A stretch of 64,000 bases of DNA from Erigeron canadensis (taxonomy: Eukaryota > Streptophyta > Magnoliopsida > Asterales > Asteraceae): the NCBI RefSeq assembly GCF_010389155.1, contig NC_057762.1:10713513-10777512 (forward strand), given 5' to 3'. This document shows positions 52,142 through 63,255 of this stretch, piece by piece. The stretch's first letter is position 1. Every line of letters begins with the position of its first letter. The notes under the pieces are model-generated. The model was not told the DNA's origin and ran no database searches. It worked only from the letters and a program-made list of their open reading frames with translations. The position numbers and the translations under genes are program-made.

Positions 52142-53070
52142 GTGTATCCTCTGCCTATTGCTATTGGCATAATTCTTAAGTCTCTTTCGAGGGACTTTGA
52201 GAAGTTTGTGCGCACTTATAGTATACACAACATGGCATTGTCATCTTTTTTATTTTGGCAAGAAATGCATTGAAAGAGTTCAACGTGAAGGGATCTTACA
52301 ATCAAATGATGAATCATTTGACAAGTGCATGTCTTGTGTTTTCGGCAAGATGACAAGAAACCTTTTCCGCATAAAACGAAGAAGGCTAAAGATCTACTTG
52401 GACTTATACATACTGATGTATGTAGCCCATTTAGACATATGTCAAGGAAAGGTGCTAACTACTTTAACATTTTTATGAATGATTTCAGTCATTATGGTTA
52501 AGTTTACTTTCTTAAACATAAACATGAAGTCTTCGAAACATTCAAAAAATTTAAAATGAAGTTGAAAATCAACTCGGTAAAACCATCAAGATTCTTCAGA
52601 TTATGCTCGAGAGACTGCTGTAAGCATTCTAAAAGGTTGACAAGACACCACATGAATTGTGGCATAAAAGTGTTCCTATTTTGTCTTACTTAAAGGTCTG
52701 AGATTGTGAGGCATTTGTGAAACGAGATACGTTTGACAAACTCGAACCTAAATCTGTTAAGTGGATCTTTGTAGGAAACCTAAAGGAAACGATGGGTTAC
52801 TACTTCTACTTTCCTACCGTCAACACTGTTGAAATATTGAGATATGCTGAGTTATTTGAAAAGAATCTCATATCTCAAGAAAACAGTGGGGGATTGTCGA
52901 GCTTGATGAGACTCAAGAAGAAGATGTGTCAACTTTCAAAAATACTAGCAATCATCAACTTGGGGGGGGGGGGGGTGTTCAAAGAGATGAATCTCATGAA
53001 CCTCAAGTTGAAGAAAAAGCGATTCCAATCTGTAGGTCCTCAAGGACAATATGTGCTCGTGAAAGATTGA
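52142..53070 (+). pseudogene. Element 3 gag end and integrase remnants
   Basis: LPIAIGIILKSLSRDF (gag) is followed within 200 bp by CMSCVFGKMTRNLF (the Cys pair of the pre-integrase zinc site), so the gag 3' part, knuckle and protease are deleted. 52717-53070 (117 codons) carries the integrase C terminus KWIFVGNLKETMGYYFYFP. A run of 14 G at 52962-52975 disrupts the linker. Confidence 0.75.
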
Positions 53071-53112
53071 AACTAAATATTGAGTCTGAAGAACACGTAT
53101 TATGAGACTTAA

Positions 53113-53856
53113 ATGAACCTCCTAAATTTCAACGCTGCATTATCAGATCCAGAATCTGATAAATGGCTTGAAGCTTCGAATGTGGAAATGAAATCCATGA
53201 AAGATAATCAAGTCTGGAGCTTGGTTGATCTTCCACCTAATGGTAGAACCATTGGGTGTAAATGGATCTTCAAGGAGAAAACCGACATGGATGGAAATGT
53301 ACACACTTATAAAGCTCATCTCGTGGCAAAAGGCTATACTCAACTTTATGGAGTTGACTACGAGGAAACCTTCTCTCCTGTAGCAGACATTAGAGCTATT
53401 AGGATCATCTTAGCCATTGCAGCGTATTATGACTATGAGATATGGAAAATGGATGTCAAAGCCGCTTTCTTGAATGGTTTTCTAGATGAGGAAGTTTATA
53501 TGGTTCAACCATAAGGTTTTATCGATTCAGAATATCCTAACAAAGTGTGCAAGCTTCAAAGGTCCATTTATGGACTAAAGCAAACATCAAGAAGTTGGAA
53601 TAAAAGGTTTGATGAGGAAATCATAAGGTTTGGTTTTGCTCAAAATCCTGATAAGCCATGTGTATATCGCAAAGCTAGTGGGAGTAATGTTAATTTTCTT
53701 GTCTTATATGTTGATGACATATTGATAATAGGAAATCACATTCCAATGTTGCAAGATGTAAAATCCCATCCTGGAAAGTATTTTTCTATGAAAGACTTGG
53801 GTGAAGCAACATTCATTCTTAGAATCAAGATCTACAGAGATAGATTAAACAGTTGA
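53113..53856 (+). pseudogene. Element 3 reverse transcriptase
   Basis: 53113-53514 (133 codons) has SDKWLEASNVEMKSM, YEETFSPVADIRAIR, WKMDVKAAFLNGFL; a TAA follows in frame before GFIDSEYPNKVCKL; 53545-53856 contains YGLKQTSRSWNKRF and catalytic YVDDILIIGN near 53706-53735. One stop and later frame loss. Confidence 0.88.
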
Positions 53857-54690
53857 TTGGATTAAGTCAAAGTGCTTATATTGATAAGATCTAGAAGCGA
53901 TTCAAGATGGAGAATTTTAAGTGTAGTTTCGTACCTATGCAAGTAGAACTTAATTTATCTATAAAAAACGATGCCTTTACACCTGAAGAGGTGGAGCGTA
54001 TGCAAGGAATTTCTTATGCTTTGGCTGTGGGATCTATTATGTATGTTGTGAGATGCACTAGACCTGAAATTGTGTTCGCGCAAAAAATCGTTAGCCGATA
54101 TCAACATAATCCGGTCGAGGATCACTGGATTGCTGTGAAGAATATTCTTAAGTACATGCGTGCTACTAAATATTTTCTGGTGTACGGAGGAAATCCCGAT
54201 ACTTAACTCAAAGTGACTTGATACTGTGATGTTTGATGTCAGACTCTTAAAAATGATACAAAATCTCAGTCGGGATACATCGTCATTTTAAATGAAGGCA
54301 TGGTGGAATGAAATGAGCAAAATGCAAACCATAATTGCTATATATGCGACAGAGTTTGAGTATATTGCCGCCTCAAGAAGCCTCCATGAAAGTCGTCTGG
54401 ATTAGAAAGATTATTTCTAGGTTTAACGTGATACCCTCAGATAACACACCTTTAGATTTGTATTGTGACAATACTGGTGCAATCTTTATTGCCAAAGAAC
54501 CTTGAATTCACAAAGGTACCAGATATTATTCTAGACGATATCACTATGTTCGTGAGCAAATCAAACTAAGTGAAATCAAGTTACTCAAAGTTCACACAGA
54601 TTATAACTTAGTTAATCCTTTTACAAAGGTATTGTCAAAGGAAAGCTCAATAAGCATGCCGAGGGCAGAGGACTTAAATTAGCTAGTTAT
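53857..54690 (+). pseudogene. Element 3 RNase H region
   Basis: 53907-54206 carries VGSIMYVVRCTRPEIVFA and a connection-domain sequence. Further readings VWIRKIISRF, LYCDNTGAIFIAKEP and RYHYVREQI in different frames mark a decayed RNase H ending near 54680. Confidence 0.75.
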
Positions 54691-55062
54691 ATCATGTAAA
54701 TCTGTTATTGGTATTTGGATAAAGGATGTCAAGCAAAGCAATTATTATTTAATTTAAAAAGGAATTAAACTACGTGGTATGTTTGTTTCCATTTAATATT
54801 GATTGTATCCTATATCTGCATGTTTAAATCCATAAATATTTTAATATTCTAAATAACCATTGTCAATTAACTATTTGGGAATATAGTTAACCATTGACAA
54901 ATCTAAGTGATTGGTAAATATTTTTGGGAATATTTGAAGATGGTCCTACCAAACTCACATGATATCCATAGAGATGCATATCGGACTACCCCACTTAACG
55001 AATCATCACTTTATGGATCAACTTCATTAAGTGAAATTCGTGAAATGGTTGCTTTATTTACC
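54691..55062. other. Element 3 3' untranslated region up to the gypsy junction
   Basis: AT-rich, non-coding; coding resemblance switches to the minus-strand gypsy element near 55063-55090. Confidence 0.45.
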
Positions 55063-56480
55063 TTAGACTTGAGATACAAACAGGTTATGCATGTGTGGAT
55101 TGCATTTTGTCAAAAATTTTAATCCACCCATGCTGATTACCACCTTTTTCACAAATCCACGAACTCTAATCCTTTCATTCCTAAAGAGATATATCATCTT
55201 ATCCTTCCATTCTACTTCTCCTAATTCTCTACTAGCATATCTACTGTGATAATCTAATGGAAGTATGTTCATGGCTGCTCTAGCATCGATAAAGGCTGTA
55301 CACCCTAAATTTTCCCGTATTCCCATTCGAATATTAAAGATAGTTGGGTCTCCTAGGGCATCGGTCGATAGATAAGGGTTATATTTAGCTAAGGATTGTT
55401 CTTTAATGTCATTCCATCCTATGTTGTCTAGGATCCTATTAACCTCAGATATTATTTCATCACCTTCCTCTATGCTTTTCTCTGCCTTCTCTAAAACTTT
55501 TTCAAGATTACTACTTTTAACTTCCCTATGCAAATTACTTAAGCCTCTTTCATACCTATTTTTCATATCTAAACCTCTACCGAACAAGAGGTTGTTTAAA
55601 CTTTTAAGGCATCGATAGACATTTAGTGGTTTCGTTTTACACTCCATTTCAATGTTGTAGCACATTTCACCATAATCAGTGTCCTTAGAATCTAACATCG
55701 GCAATTTGACTCTAATGTGACCCTTAGACAGAGTTATCTCTCGTTTTAATACATAGATATTGGCATCTGCCGAACACAAAAATGGTCTACCTAAAATTAC
55801 AGGGGTTACTACTTCACTGGTCATATCAAGCACCACAAACTCAGTCCAAACTTCTAAATCCTTAACCCTAACATGGACTCGTTCGACAATCCCCTTGGGT
55901 TGTCGGTAAGTCTGATCGACTAACCGAATGCTCATGTTTGCGGGTTTTAGCAAACAAAGGGTAAGTTTCTCATAAATAGCAGTAGGCATGACATTAATAC
56001 TTGACCCTAAATCAGCTAATGCACTCGAAAAATATTCATTATTAATAGTGCAAGGGATAAGAAAACTTTCTGGATCTTCAGTTGCTTGTGGTAGCTGCTT
56101 CCCGTCATCCAGCGTGTCAGGACTTTGAACTTCTTCACTTCTGTACGAATAATCTCCATCCTTCATTTGGCATTTGGATGCGAGCTGGGCATCTAGGTCT
56201 CCTTTCTGAAAATGAAGCTTTTCGTGAATCTGAACTGACAGACTCCTGAGTGGCGCTGGTGAGCCGTAAGCGGCGCTGGTTGGCAACCTGGGGCTACCAG
56301 CGGCGCTGGTTTGTACCTTTAGGGTCACCAGTGGCGCTGGTGAGTGCCCAGCGGCACTGGTTGTTACCTGTAGGGCTTCCAGCGGCGCTAGTGTGTTTTG
56401 GACAAATTCCAGAATTGCCTTTTTGTCCGTTTCGTCTCCATTTGGCTTCTGTATAACCTGTACCTAATTGGAACTTTCAA
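55063..56480 (-). pseudogene. Truncated gypsy element: protease region (421 codons open at 55063-56328)
   Basis: The open frame has ALADLGSSINVMP (about residue 105), the aspartic protease site of Athila-like Ty3/gypsy elements, followed by VVTPVILGRPFL. A second, similar stretch TAFIDARAAMNILPLDYHSR lies near residue 345, where D-A-R-A replaces the catalytic D-L-G-S type triad. The N-terminal part reads through repeated GCGGCGCTGG words (SAAGSP, SAAYGSP). RT and integrase are absent; the reading ends at Element 3 sequence near 55063. Confidence 0.75.
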
Positions 56481-56531
56481 AAGAATCATTAGAAACCACA
56501 ATAGAGTCATTATCTTCGGTGAACACGACGT

Positions 56532-58074
56532 TCACGTTCTCATTCGCCCGATTGGTGGTTGGTACTTTTGACTTGAGCTAGGGTTTGAGTTTGAGCTTCC
56601 GTGGAAGATCGGCCTTGGCGTCGGACTCTCCTTCCTCGTATTCAGCTCAATCCATCTATCTATCCTCCTCTCTAGCTCTTTGATTACGACTTGTTGATTC
56701 CTTGCTCCTTCGTCAACCTTTTGTTTGAGATTGCTTATTTTCTCATTGAGCGACTTCGTGTAGCTTGCCAAGGAGTCATGCTTTCTGTCATTCATGTCCA
56801 TGTACCTCTCCATCATATTGGTAAGATTGGCAATCGGATCCTCCTTGACTTCATTTTCCACCTTTGGTTACTCTAGTTGACCGTTACTCCTTTGCCACCT
56901 ATTTTGAAAAGAACCAAAATTATTTCTAGAATAATTTGCATTCAAGTTAGAATTACCGGGATTTCTTTGAAATAGTCTCGTTGAAAGCCTCATCGGTATT
57001 GGTTCTGAACAAAATTGACTTGCTTGGAGCCTCCTCTTCACAATCTTCAATATAGTGCATTCCTCCGCAATTGTTGCACCCGTGTGCAATCACCTTGAGG
57101 TCTTTGTCCATAATGTCCAACCTATCTTCAAAAGTAAAAAAACGGTTAGATAAAGCTTTAAGTTCATGAATTACCTCATTGTTGGAGTTGCTCTCGATGC
57201 TAGCCACAGTTCGTCTCGGCTTCCTTTCTCGGTCCTTATCGTCCATATCTCGAGCTAAGCTAGCTTGCACCATATCCTCCATCATTTTGTACGCGGCATT
57301 TGTAGTCTTGTACAAAAAGTTACCACCGCCGGCTAGGTCTAAATCCTTTTAGGAACTCTTTGTTAAACCATAGAAGAAGATTTCCATGATTTCATCCTTG
57401 CTAAGTCCATTCCCATGACAGTTTCTGATCATTTCCTTAAGCCTTTTCCATGCAACCACTAGTGATTCTCCTTCGTCTTGATTGAAAGCCTTGATGTCTA
57501 GAAGCATTTTCCTAGTTAAACTCGGGGGAAAGAATGGCGAAACAAACTATTCGCGAAGTTGACTCCATGTAGTGATGGTACCTTCATCGAGCTCATTGAA
57601 CCAAGCACGCGCCTCTCCGGTGAGAGACGATGGGAATAAGCTAAGTTGCACGTTGTCATCGGTGACATCTCCTCCGTATTTGAACATTTTGCACAAACTG
57701 GTGAACTTGCTTACATGCTTATGAGGGTCGGAATTGGCTCGACCGTCAAACTGGTTATCCTGAATTAACTTAAGGTGGTGTCCTTTGACTGAAAACGAAT
57801 CTCCTAAGTTGGGTAAGACTATAGTCGATCCTGGCGTCGGTGCTACGACTCTCGTCCTTTCCATCATCGGTCGGTCGAAATCGTCAACTACACCTCTAGG
57901 GGAATTGGGTTGAGACATGGTTTCGGTTGTTCCTACGGGGTCTTCTAAGTTGAAAAGATGTTCTAGATTACCTACGGGGGTTGAGTTGGATATGTTGAGC
58001 CTTCTCCTACGTCTTAGTCTACTTAGGCTTGTTGAAACGTGTCTCAAAACTGTTCCGTATCTCAAACGCATCAA
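56532..58074 (-). pseudogene. Truncated gypsy element: gag
   Basis: 57547-58074 (175 codons): GHHLKLIQDNQFDGRANSDP and LTGEARAWFNELDEGTI, the gypsy Retrotrans_gag core. It continues with ALNQDEGE-like and ICHGNGLSKDEIMEIFF readings after a stop near 57545. 56953-57315 has the knuckle CNNCGGMHYIEDC, spacing CX2CX3HX4C. 56532-56861 is a heptad-like charged part (IANLTNMMERYMDMNDRK). At least three stops or frameshifts. Gag would form the particle shell. Confidence 0.82.
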
Positions 58075-59429
58075 CTACCTAAATATCCTGCAAAACTCAA
58101 GAAAAATATCAACGCACCAATATAAAGCTTAAAAATGAAAAGCTAAATTAAACTACTTAAACTAAAAATGAAAAAGAAAATATTTTTGGATTTTTGATTT
58201 TAGAGAAATGAAAATGTAATCGAATTAAACTAACCCTAATTTTAATCTAATTTACCACTTAACCTAATTTGACCTAAAATGAAGTATTGAAAAGTAACTA
58301 CTTCGTTGGGCTAACCAGCGGCGCTGGTCCTAGGCTTCCTTGGGCTAGCGACGCTAGTGACTAAGGGAGCATCACTCGTAGATGGCCAGCGGTGCTGGTG
58401 GCTGCTGTTCTTGTTCTTGCGTCTTCGTTTGGCTCCCAAATCACTTCATTGTGTCTTGTAACTTCATAGCCTCCTTCTTGAGTCACTTGATGTCATTTAT
58501 CCTCTCTCACATCTTCCATGTACCTGCATAAACACATTATTCATTAAGTACCAATAGTTCCGGAATAATAACTCATTTAAGCATAGAAATGAAGTCTTTC
58601 CTTAGGGGTTATTATCATAAAATGAACGCTCATCACCCGCCAATCAAAGTTTTAAGTTTGTTAATGATATTATTGATAGTTTTTTTTAAGTTCAATGAGT
58701 TGTTTAAGAGAAACGTATTTTTTGGTAATGAACATCTAGTTATATTCAATCCTTTTTACAAAACACTTCATGCCAATAATAAGTTAAAGTATGTTAATCA
58801 ATTAGGGACAACTCTTCAACTCTCGATAGCCGATTTCACTAAAATGTGAAATGTCGCGAGAATGGAGTATAAACAAAAACAACTTTATAAACGTTTTAGA
58901 AATACACGTACCTTTATATTAAGCCCATTTCATTAAAGTGTAAAATGTCACGAGGATAAAGTTTAAACAAAAACAACTTTATAATTATTCTAGAAACACA
59001 CGTACCGTATTAGATTAAAGGCTTTTAAATTAATTTTATAATCTTAAAACAGAAAAGAACGCATATAATATTAGTTCATTTAATGTTTATTTTAGTGGGG
59101 AAAAATAAATAATCATTGTTGATAAATAAACAGTATATATAAATTGATAATTTTCTTAGCTACATACAAAATATAATTTGCCTTTTGATTTTTTTTTAAT
59201 GTACAGATGTATTACATAAATATAAGTTTATGAATGTTAAGTTATATTAAAAGATTTTCAACTCATTAAGAATTTGAATTTATTTTTTATAGTTTTTCTT
59301 TAAATTCAGTTGTTAACAAATATAAAAATAACATTTAATAGTTTCTAAATATAATCCAATCAATCAGAATACAAGAAAAAAACTCTCAGTCAATCAGAAG
59401 CGAGAGAATTCATTCTTTTTTTCTCTCTA
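58075..59429 (-). repeat. Gypsy element leader and probable 5' LTR remnant
   Basis: 58315-58327 is a perfect CCAGCGGCGCTGG dyad, with a near-copy at 58386-58398 and a decayed one between them, upstream of gag. 58833-59008 holds two tandem, roughly 85-bp similar units (each with TAAACAAAAACAACTTTATAA and AAACACACGTACC-like ends). No defined LTR termini. Confidence 0.4.
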
Positions 59430-59919
59430 CTCTACCTGCAATATATATATATATATATATATAACAAAAAACAACTCAACTCTCTCTTTCGATCGGAACA
59501 CAAAACCGAAAACACAAAAGACAACAATTGAATTGTTGTATCACACTATTCTAAAACCAACGATTATCATATAGATAAAAGTAATATCTTTGGTGGGGTT
59601 TTTAGTTCAGCAGTAACACATATTTGTGTTTCTTTTTTGTGTCGGCCGACAATACAACAATAAAAGGTAAGCTAAGAACTTTTGGCTTTTGGTGATTCAA
59701 GATCTAGCAATCTTCCGGTTTTGTTCGACGTGTCGTGTGTGCGATCGTAGAGGAGTTTAAACCCTAACTAACAATAATAATCTTATTATTAATATTATTG
59801 AAGCTAAGCTAAAAGGTAGATATTCAATTCCTTACTTTGTTAATTATTATATTGTATATACATTTCTTTCCGTTGTGTACTCGTGATTATTTAATTGATA
59901 ATATGCATAGATCCTAACA
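59430..59919 (+). repeat. Element 3 3' LTR (partial)
   Basis: Homologous to 47944-48406 from about 59474; preceded by an (AT)n run at 59442-59463 where the TATA region should be. Ends ATCCTAACA followed by the TTACA duplication. Confidence 0.82.
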
Positions 59920-59924
59920 TTACA

Positions 59925-60305
59925 TGCATGTAAAATCATGGCTTAGAAAATTAAACTGCGGAATTGTGTTTTAGCGTGATATCTGATTATTACGTTTATA
60001 AAGCACAAATAATCAAAGAAACTGTTTGGTTGAAAAAGCAATTATCTGCATTTTTTGAATAAGATAACGCAGTTTTTAAAAAGCAAGCAAAGACATGATT
60101 TTTCAAAACACAACCCAAAATCCATTTTGAAAATGATACCCCAAACACCCCGCTTAATTGTTTATTTGTTTTATTAACTTGCGTCTGCATTTATAATTGA
60201 TTAGGTTAATTATGTGTTAATTGGTAATTAACTTGATTAATTAGTTGTTTAATTTTGTTTTTTTCTTTTTTCAATAGATAATTGTTTCTACATAATAATT
60301 ATTAT
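59925..60305. other. Intergenic, nothing firm
   Basis: Contains TGTTTGGTT and CAAACACCCC halves about 100 bp apart (60030-60150), suggestive of a MITE, but the ends were not resolved. Confidence 0.35.
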
Positions 60306-60715
60306 TTTCAGTTATTTACATATGGAAAAAATCTACAAAAAGATAACATTTTTACAAAACTTTTCTATTAAAAAGAATTTATTTACTTTTTATTTATTTA
60401 AAGGATCTCATTTCTAAAAATTTCGCAATAAAGGGAACGAAGTTAGTTTTTAATGTGAGTCCTCCGTTAAGCATCATGCCATCACTGTCATGTCATCAAA
60501 ATTGTTTATGTAGCTTTGACTTTGACTAAAAATACATATATATGTGTTTTTATACACAAAAACACATTCAAATTGCAAAATTTTCTATCCAAATTCCTTT
60601 CATATAGAAAAAACACACACACACATATATATATATATATTTTAAAAACCACAACACAAAAACACATATATATGTATTTGTAGTCAAAGGCCACATAAGC
60701 ATCTTATGTGGCAAA
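60306..60715. mobile_element. Fold-back repeat, copy 1 (right arm truncated)
   Basis: Aligns from TTATTTACATATGGAA through TTTCGCAATAAAGGGAACGA and ATACATATATATGTGTTTTTATACAC with 62697-62960. The centre pairs ATACATATATATGTGTTTTT with AACACATATATATGTATTTG and GACTTTGACTAAA with its inverse, then stops at GCCACATAAGC. Confidence 0.7.
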
Positions 60716-62690
60716 GCGATGTCATAACATATTAATTAAGGTTAATTAACTTGGGTTAAATATTATAATTTGATCCTAATTAGTTTTTTTTTCCCGTATC
60801 GTGTATATCCTTCCAATCTTAACTTCTCATAACACAATTTTTCGATCTTCGACATGAATCAATCTTCATCATTTTTTTCTTCATTACATGATGAAGGGAC
60901 ATTATATTGTCGGGACACTCATCCTTTCTTTTCTACCCTGGCGGGTTGTTATCGGGTTATAATCAAGGATTATTATAATCGGATTTTGATCAAAAATTAT
61001 TATCAGATTATGATCAACTTTTATTACAACATTCTGATCAAGTGTCATTATCAGAGTCACCATCAAAATCAAAGCCTTTTTCCAAATTGAACGAAGCCTT
61101 TTTCCAAATTGAACGATTTACATGTGACAACAAGTAACAATATGTGTCATTTTGTTAATGTCTTCTTCAGATATGTCTGGCAATTTTTTAGCACATGCAA
61201 ATGGAATTAGAGTGATATGAGACTGTTGCTTGTAGTTCCATGAGTTTGAACTTTTTATTCTTTTGTATCAATTGCAACTGGTTCAAAAAAGTTAATATGC
61301 CATCTTAATCAAAAATTAAAAAAAATACTGTACACAATTACAAAAATTCAACCGAAAATAGAATATATTGGAATTAAATGATAATATACAAATCATTTTT
61401 GGGTAAAGGGTTACCCGATGAAATATTATATCATCATTAAATGTTAAGTATAAGGATTGTAGCCATTTGCCGATCATATCCAGGCCATGACACACCATGA
61501 ATATATATAACAACTATTTTTAACAAACAAACCAAATATTAGCTAGTGAGTAACGAAAGTAAATATGGATAGAGATTCTTCAAGATTTTTGTGCCATATA
61601 TAGAGTTATTATCACACCATGAAGTAGCTTCCAGCCATCGAGTTATCTATCGATACGCTAGGTCTTCTCGAACATTGTAGCAAAGCTTAATCCAATGTTG
61701 TATATAGTTATACCTCGTACTCGAGCAGCCATGCACAACGTATTTGATAAGAGACAGAGACAGATTGTTCCTTTGTCAAACAATGTACGATGTTCTAGAA
61801 ACAAGAAGTTTGCAAATTACACTTCTAGCGGATCGTTGTCTTGCTATCGATGTAAGGTAATCAACAATGTCATTGCACTTGCCTGAAACATGATACATAT
61901 CATCAAGACCTCTAACCATGCATAAACCACCTCTAACCATGCATAAACCAAACCTACAAACATAAATTACATTTAAAGAAAAGGTGCAGATGTGAATCAG
62001 GGGTGTCATTGCACAACAACACAGGGTGCAACACATCAAATTAAGGTTAGCATGACCGCCGACTTCCCAATGCCTCACTCTTCTTTTGCGTCGTGAGTTT
62101 CGGTTTAGAATTGGATGCGTTTCCTTTTACTAATAATATGCAAATCATAAATTCCTAATCAGTCAAGCAATAATTTCAATTGAAATATAATGGAATTTCC
62201 TCAAACACTTAGTGTACAATCTATATAACTTATATACATTTTTACAATCCATTATTTGGCCTTCACTATAAAAGTGTAAACATGCTTTTTGCCTCTTAAA
62301 AAAAAGAAAATGATTTGCAAAAAATCAGGCATCAATACAGAAACAACAATGATACTTTGTACCTTTTATCTTCTTTTTTGTACTTCGGAAAATATTAAGT
62401 TCGAAAAAGGTATAAAAACATAGAAGTAGACAATATCCAAACATGATTCAGAGAATTCATGTTCTGGATTTGTTTGTGTGAAAGAACGTTATTGTATTTT
62501 GATGAGAGATCGAGAGAAGATTTGAGAGAAGATTAATAGATCGACAGATATCAATTGAAAACAAGAATTTTACAATAGTTAAGTTACTGTTAATTGATTG
62601 GTTAATGGAATTACATGGAAACCCACATCACACGCCACATAAGTTAGTAAAAAAAAGTTTGTAAATAGTTAGTCACGGTAGCATTACTCT
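60716..62690. other. Intergenic, no gene recognised
   Basis: AT-rich. An 18-bp unit CCTCTAACCATGCATAAA is tandemly doubled near 61910-61945. Short open frames here have no family resemblance. Confidence 0.4.
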
Positions 62691-63255
62691 TTTTAGTTAT
62701 TTACATATGGAATAAATCCACAAAAAGCTAACCTTTTTACAAAACTTTTCTATTAAAAAGAATTTATTTAGTTTTCGTCTATTTAAAGGATCTCATTTCT
62801 AAAAATTTCGCAATAAAAGGAACGACGTTAGTTTTTAACGTCAGTCCTCCGTTAAGTATCACACCATCACTGTCACATCATCAAATTTTCTTATGTGGCC
62901 TTGACTTGGACTAAAAATACATATATGTGTGTTTTTATACACAGAAACACATTCAAATTGCGAAATTTTCAGTCATTCCTATTATACAAAAAACATACAT
63001 ACATATATATATATATGTTTTAAACAACACAAAAACAAATTCAAAATTTTCTTTTATACACAAAAACACATATATATGTATTTGTAGTCAAAAGCCACAT
63101 AAGCATTTTTTTATGACGTGACATTTAACAGAAGGCTGACGTTAAAAACTAACGACGTTCTCCTTTATTGCGAAATTTTTAAAAATTTGATCATTTACAT
63201 ATACGAAAACTAAATAGGTTCCCATTAACAGAAAATTTGTAAGTTACGATTTTTC
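62691..63255. mobile_element. Fold-back repeat, copy 2 (both arms)
   Basis: Left arm 62697-62900 (TTTCGCAATAAAAGGAACGACGTTAGTTTTTAACG) is inverted at 63100-63250 (CGTTAAAAACTAACGACGTT, TTGCGAAATTTTTAAAAATT). Non-coding hairpin transposon of the same family as copy 1, about 88% alike by eye over the left arm. Confidence 0.75.

Larger units (their letters stand above)
43346..59919 (+). mobile_element. Element 3: old Ty1/copia element with nested insertions
   Basis: 5' LTR starts TGTTGGAATATGATC at 43346 and ends ...AATCCTAACA at 48406. The 3' LTR ends ATCCTAACA at 59919. Both outer flanks are TTACA (43341-43345, 59920-59924), a perfect 5-bp target duplication. Inside, in order: a fold-back element within the 5' LTR, primer site, leader, duplicated gag, integrase, RT, RNase H, a truncated gypsy element and the 3' LTR piece. 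The codons it keeps (GTNFNDWFRQLRIVLRAE in gag, YVDDILIIGN in RT) fit Ty1/copia. Heavily decayed. Confidence 0.8.
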
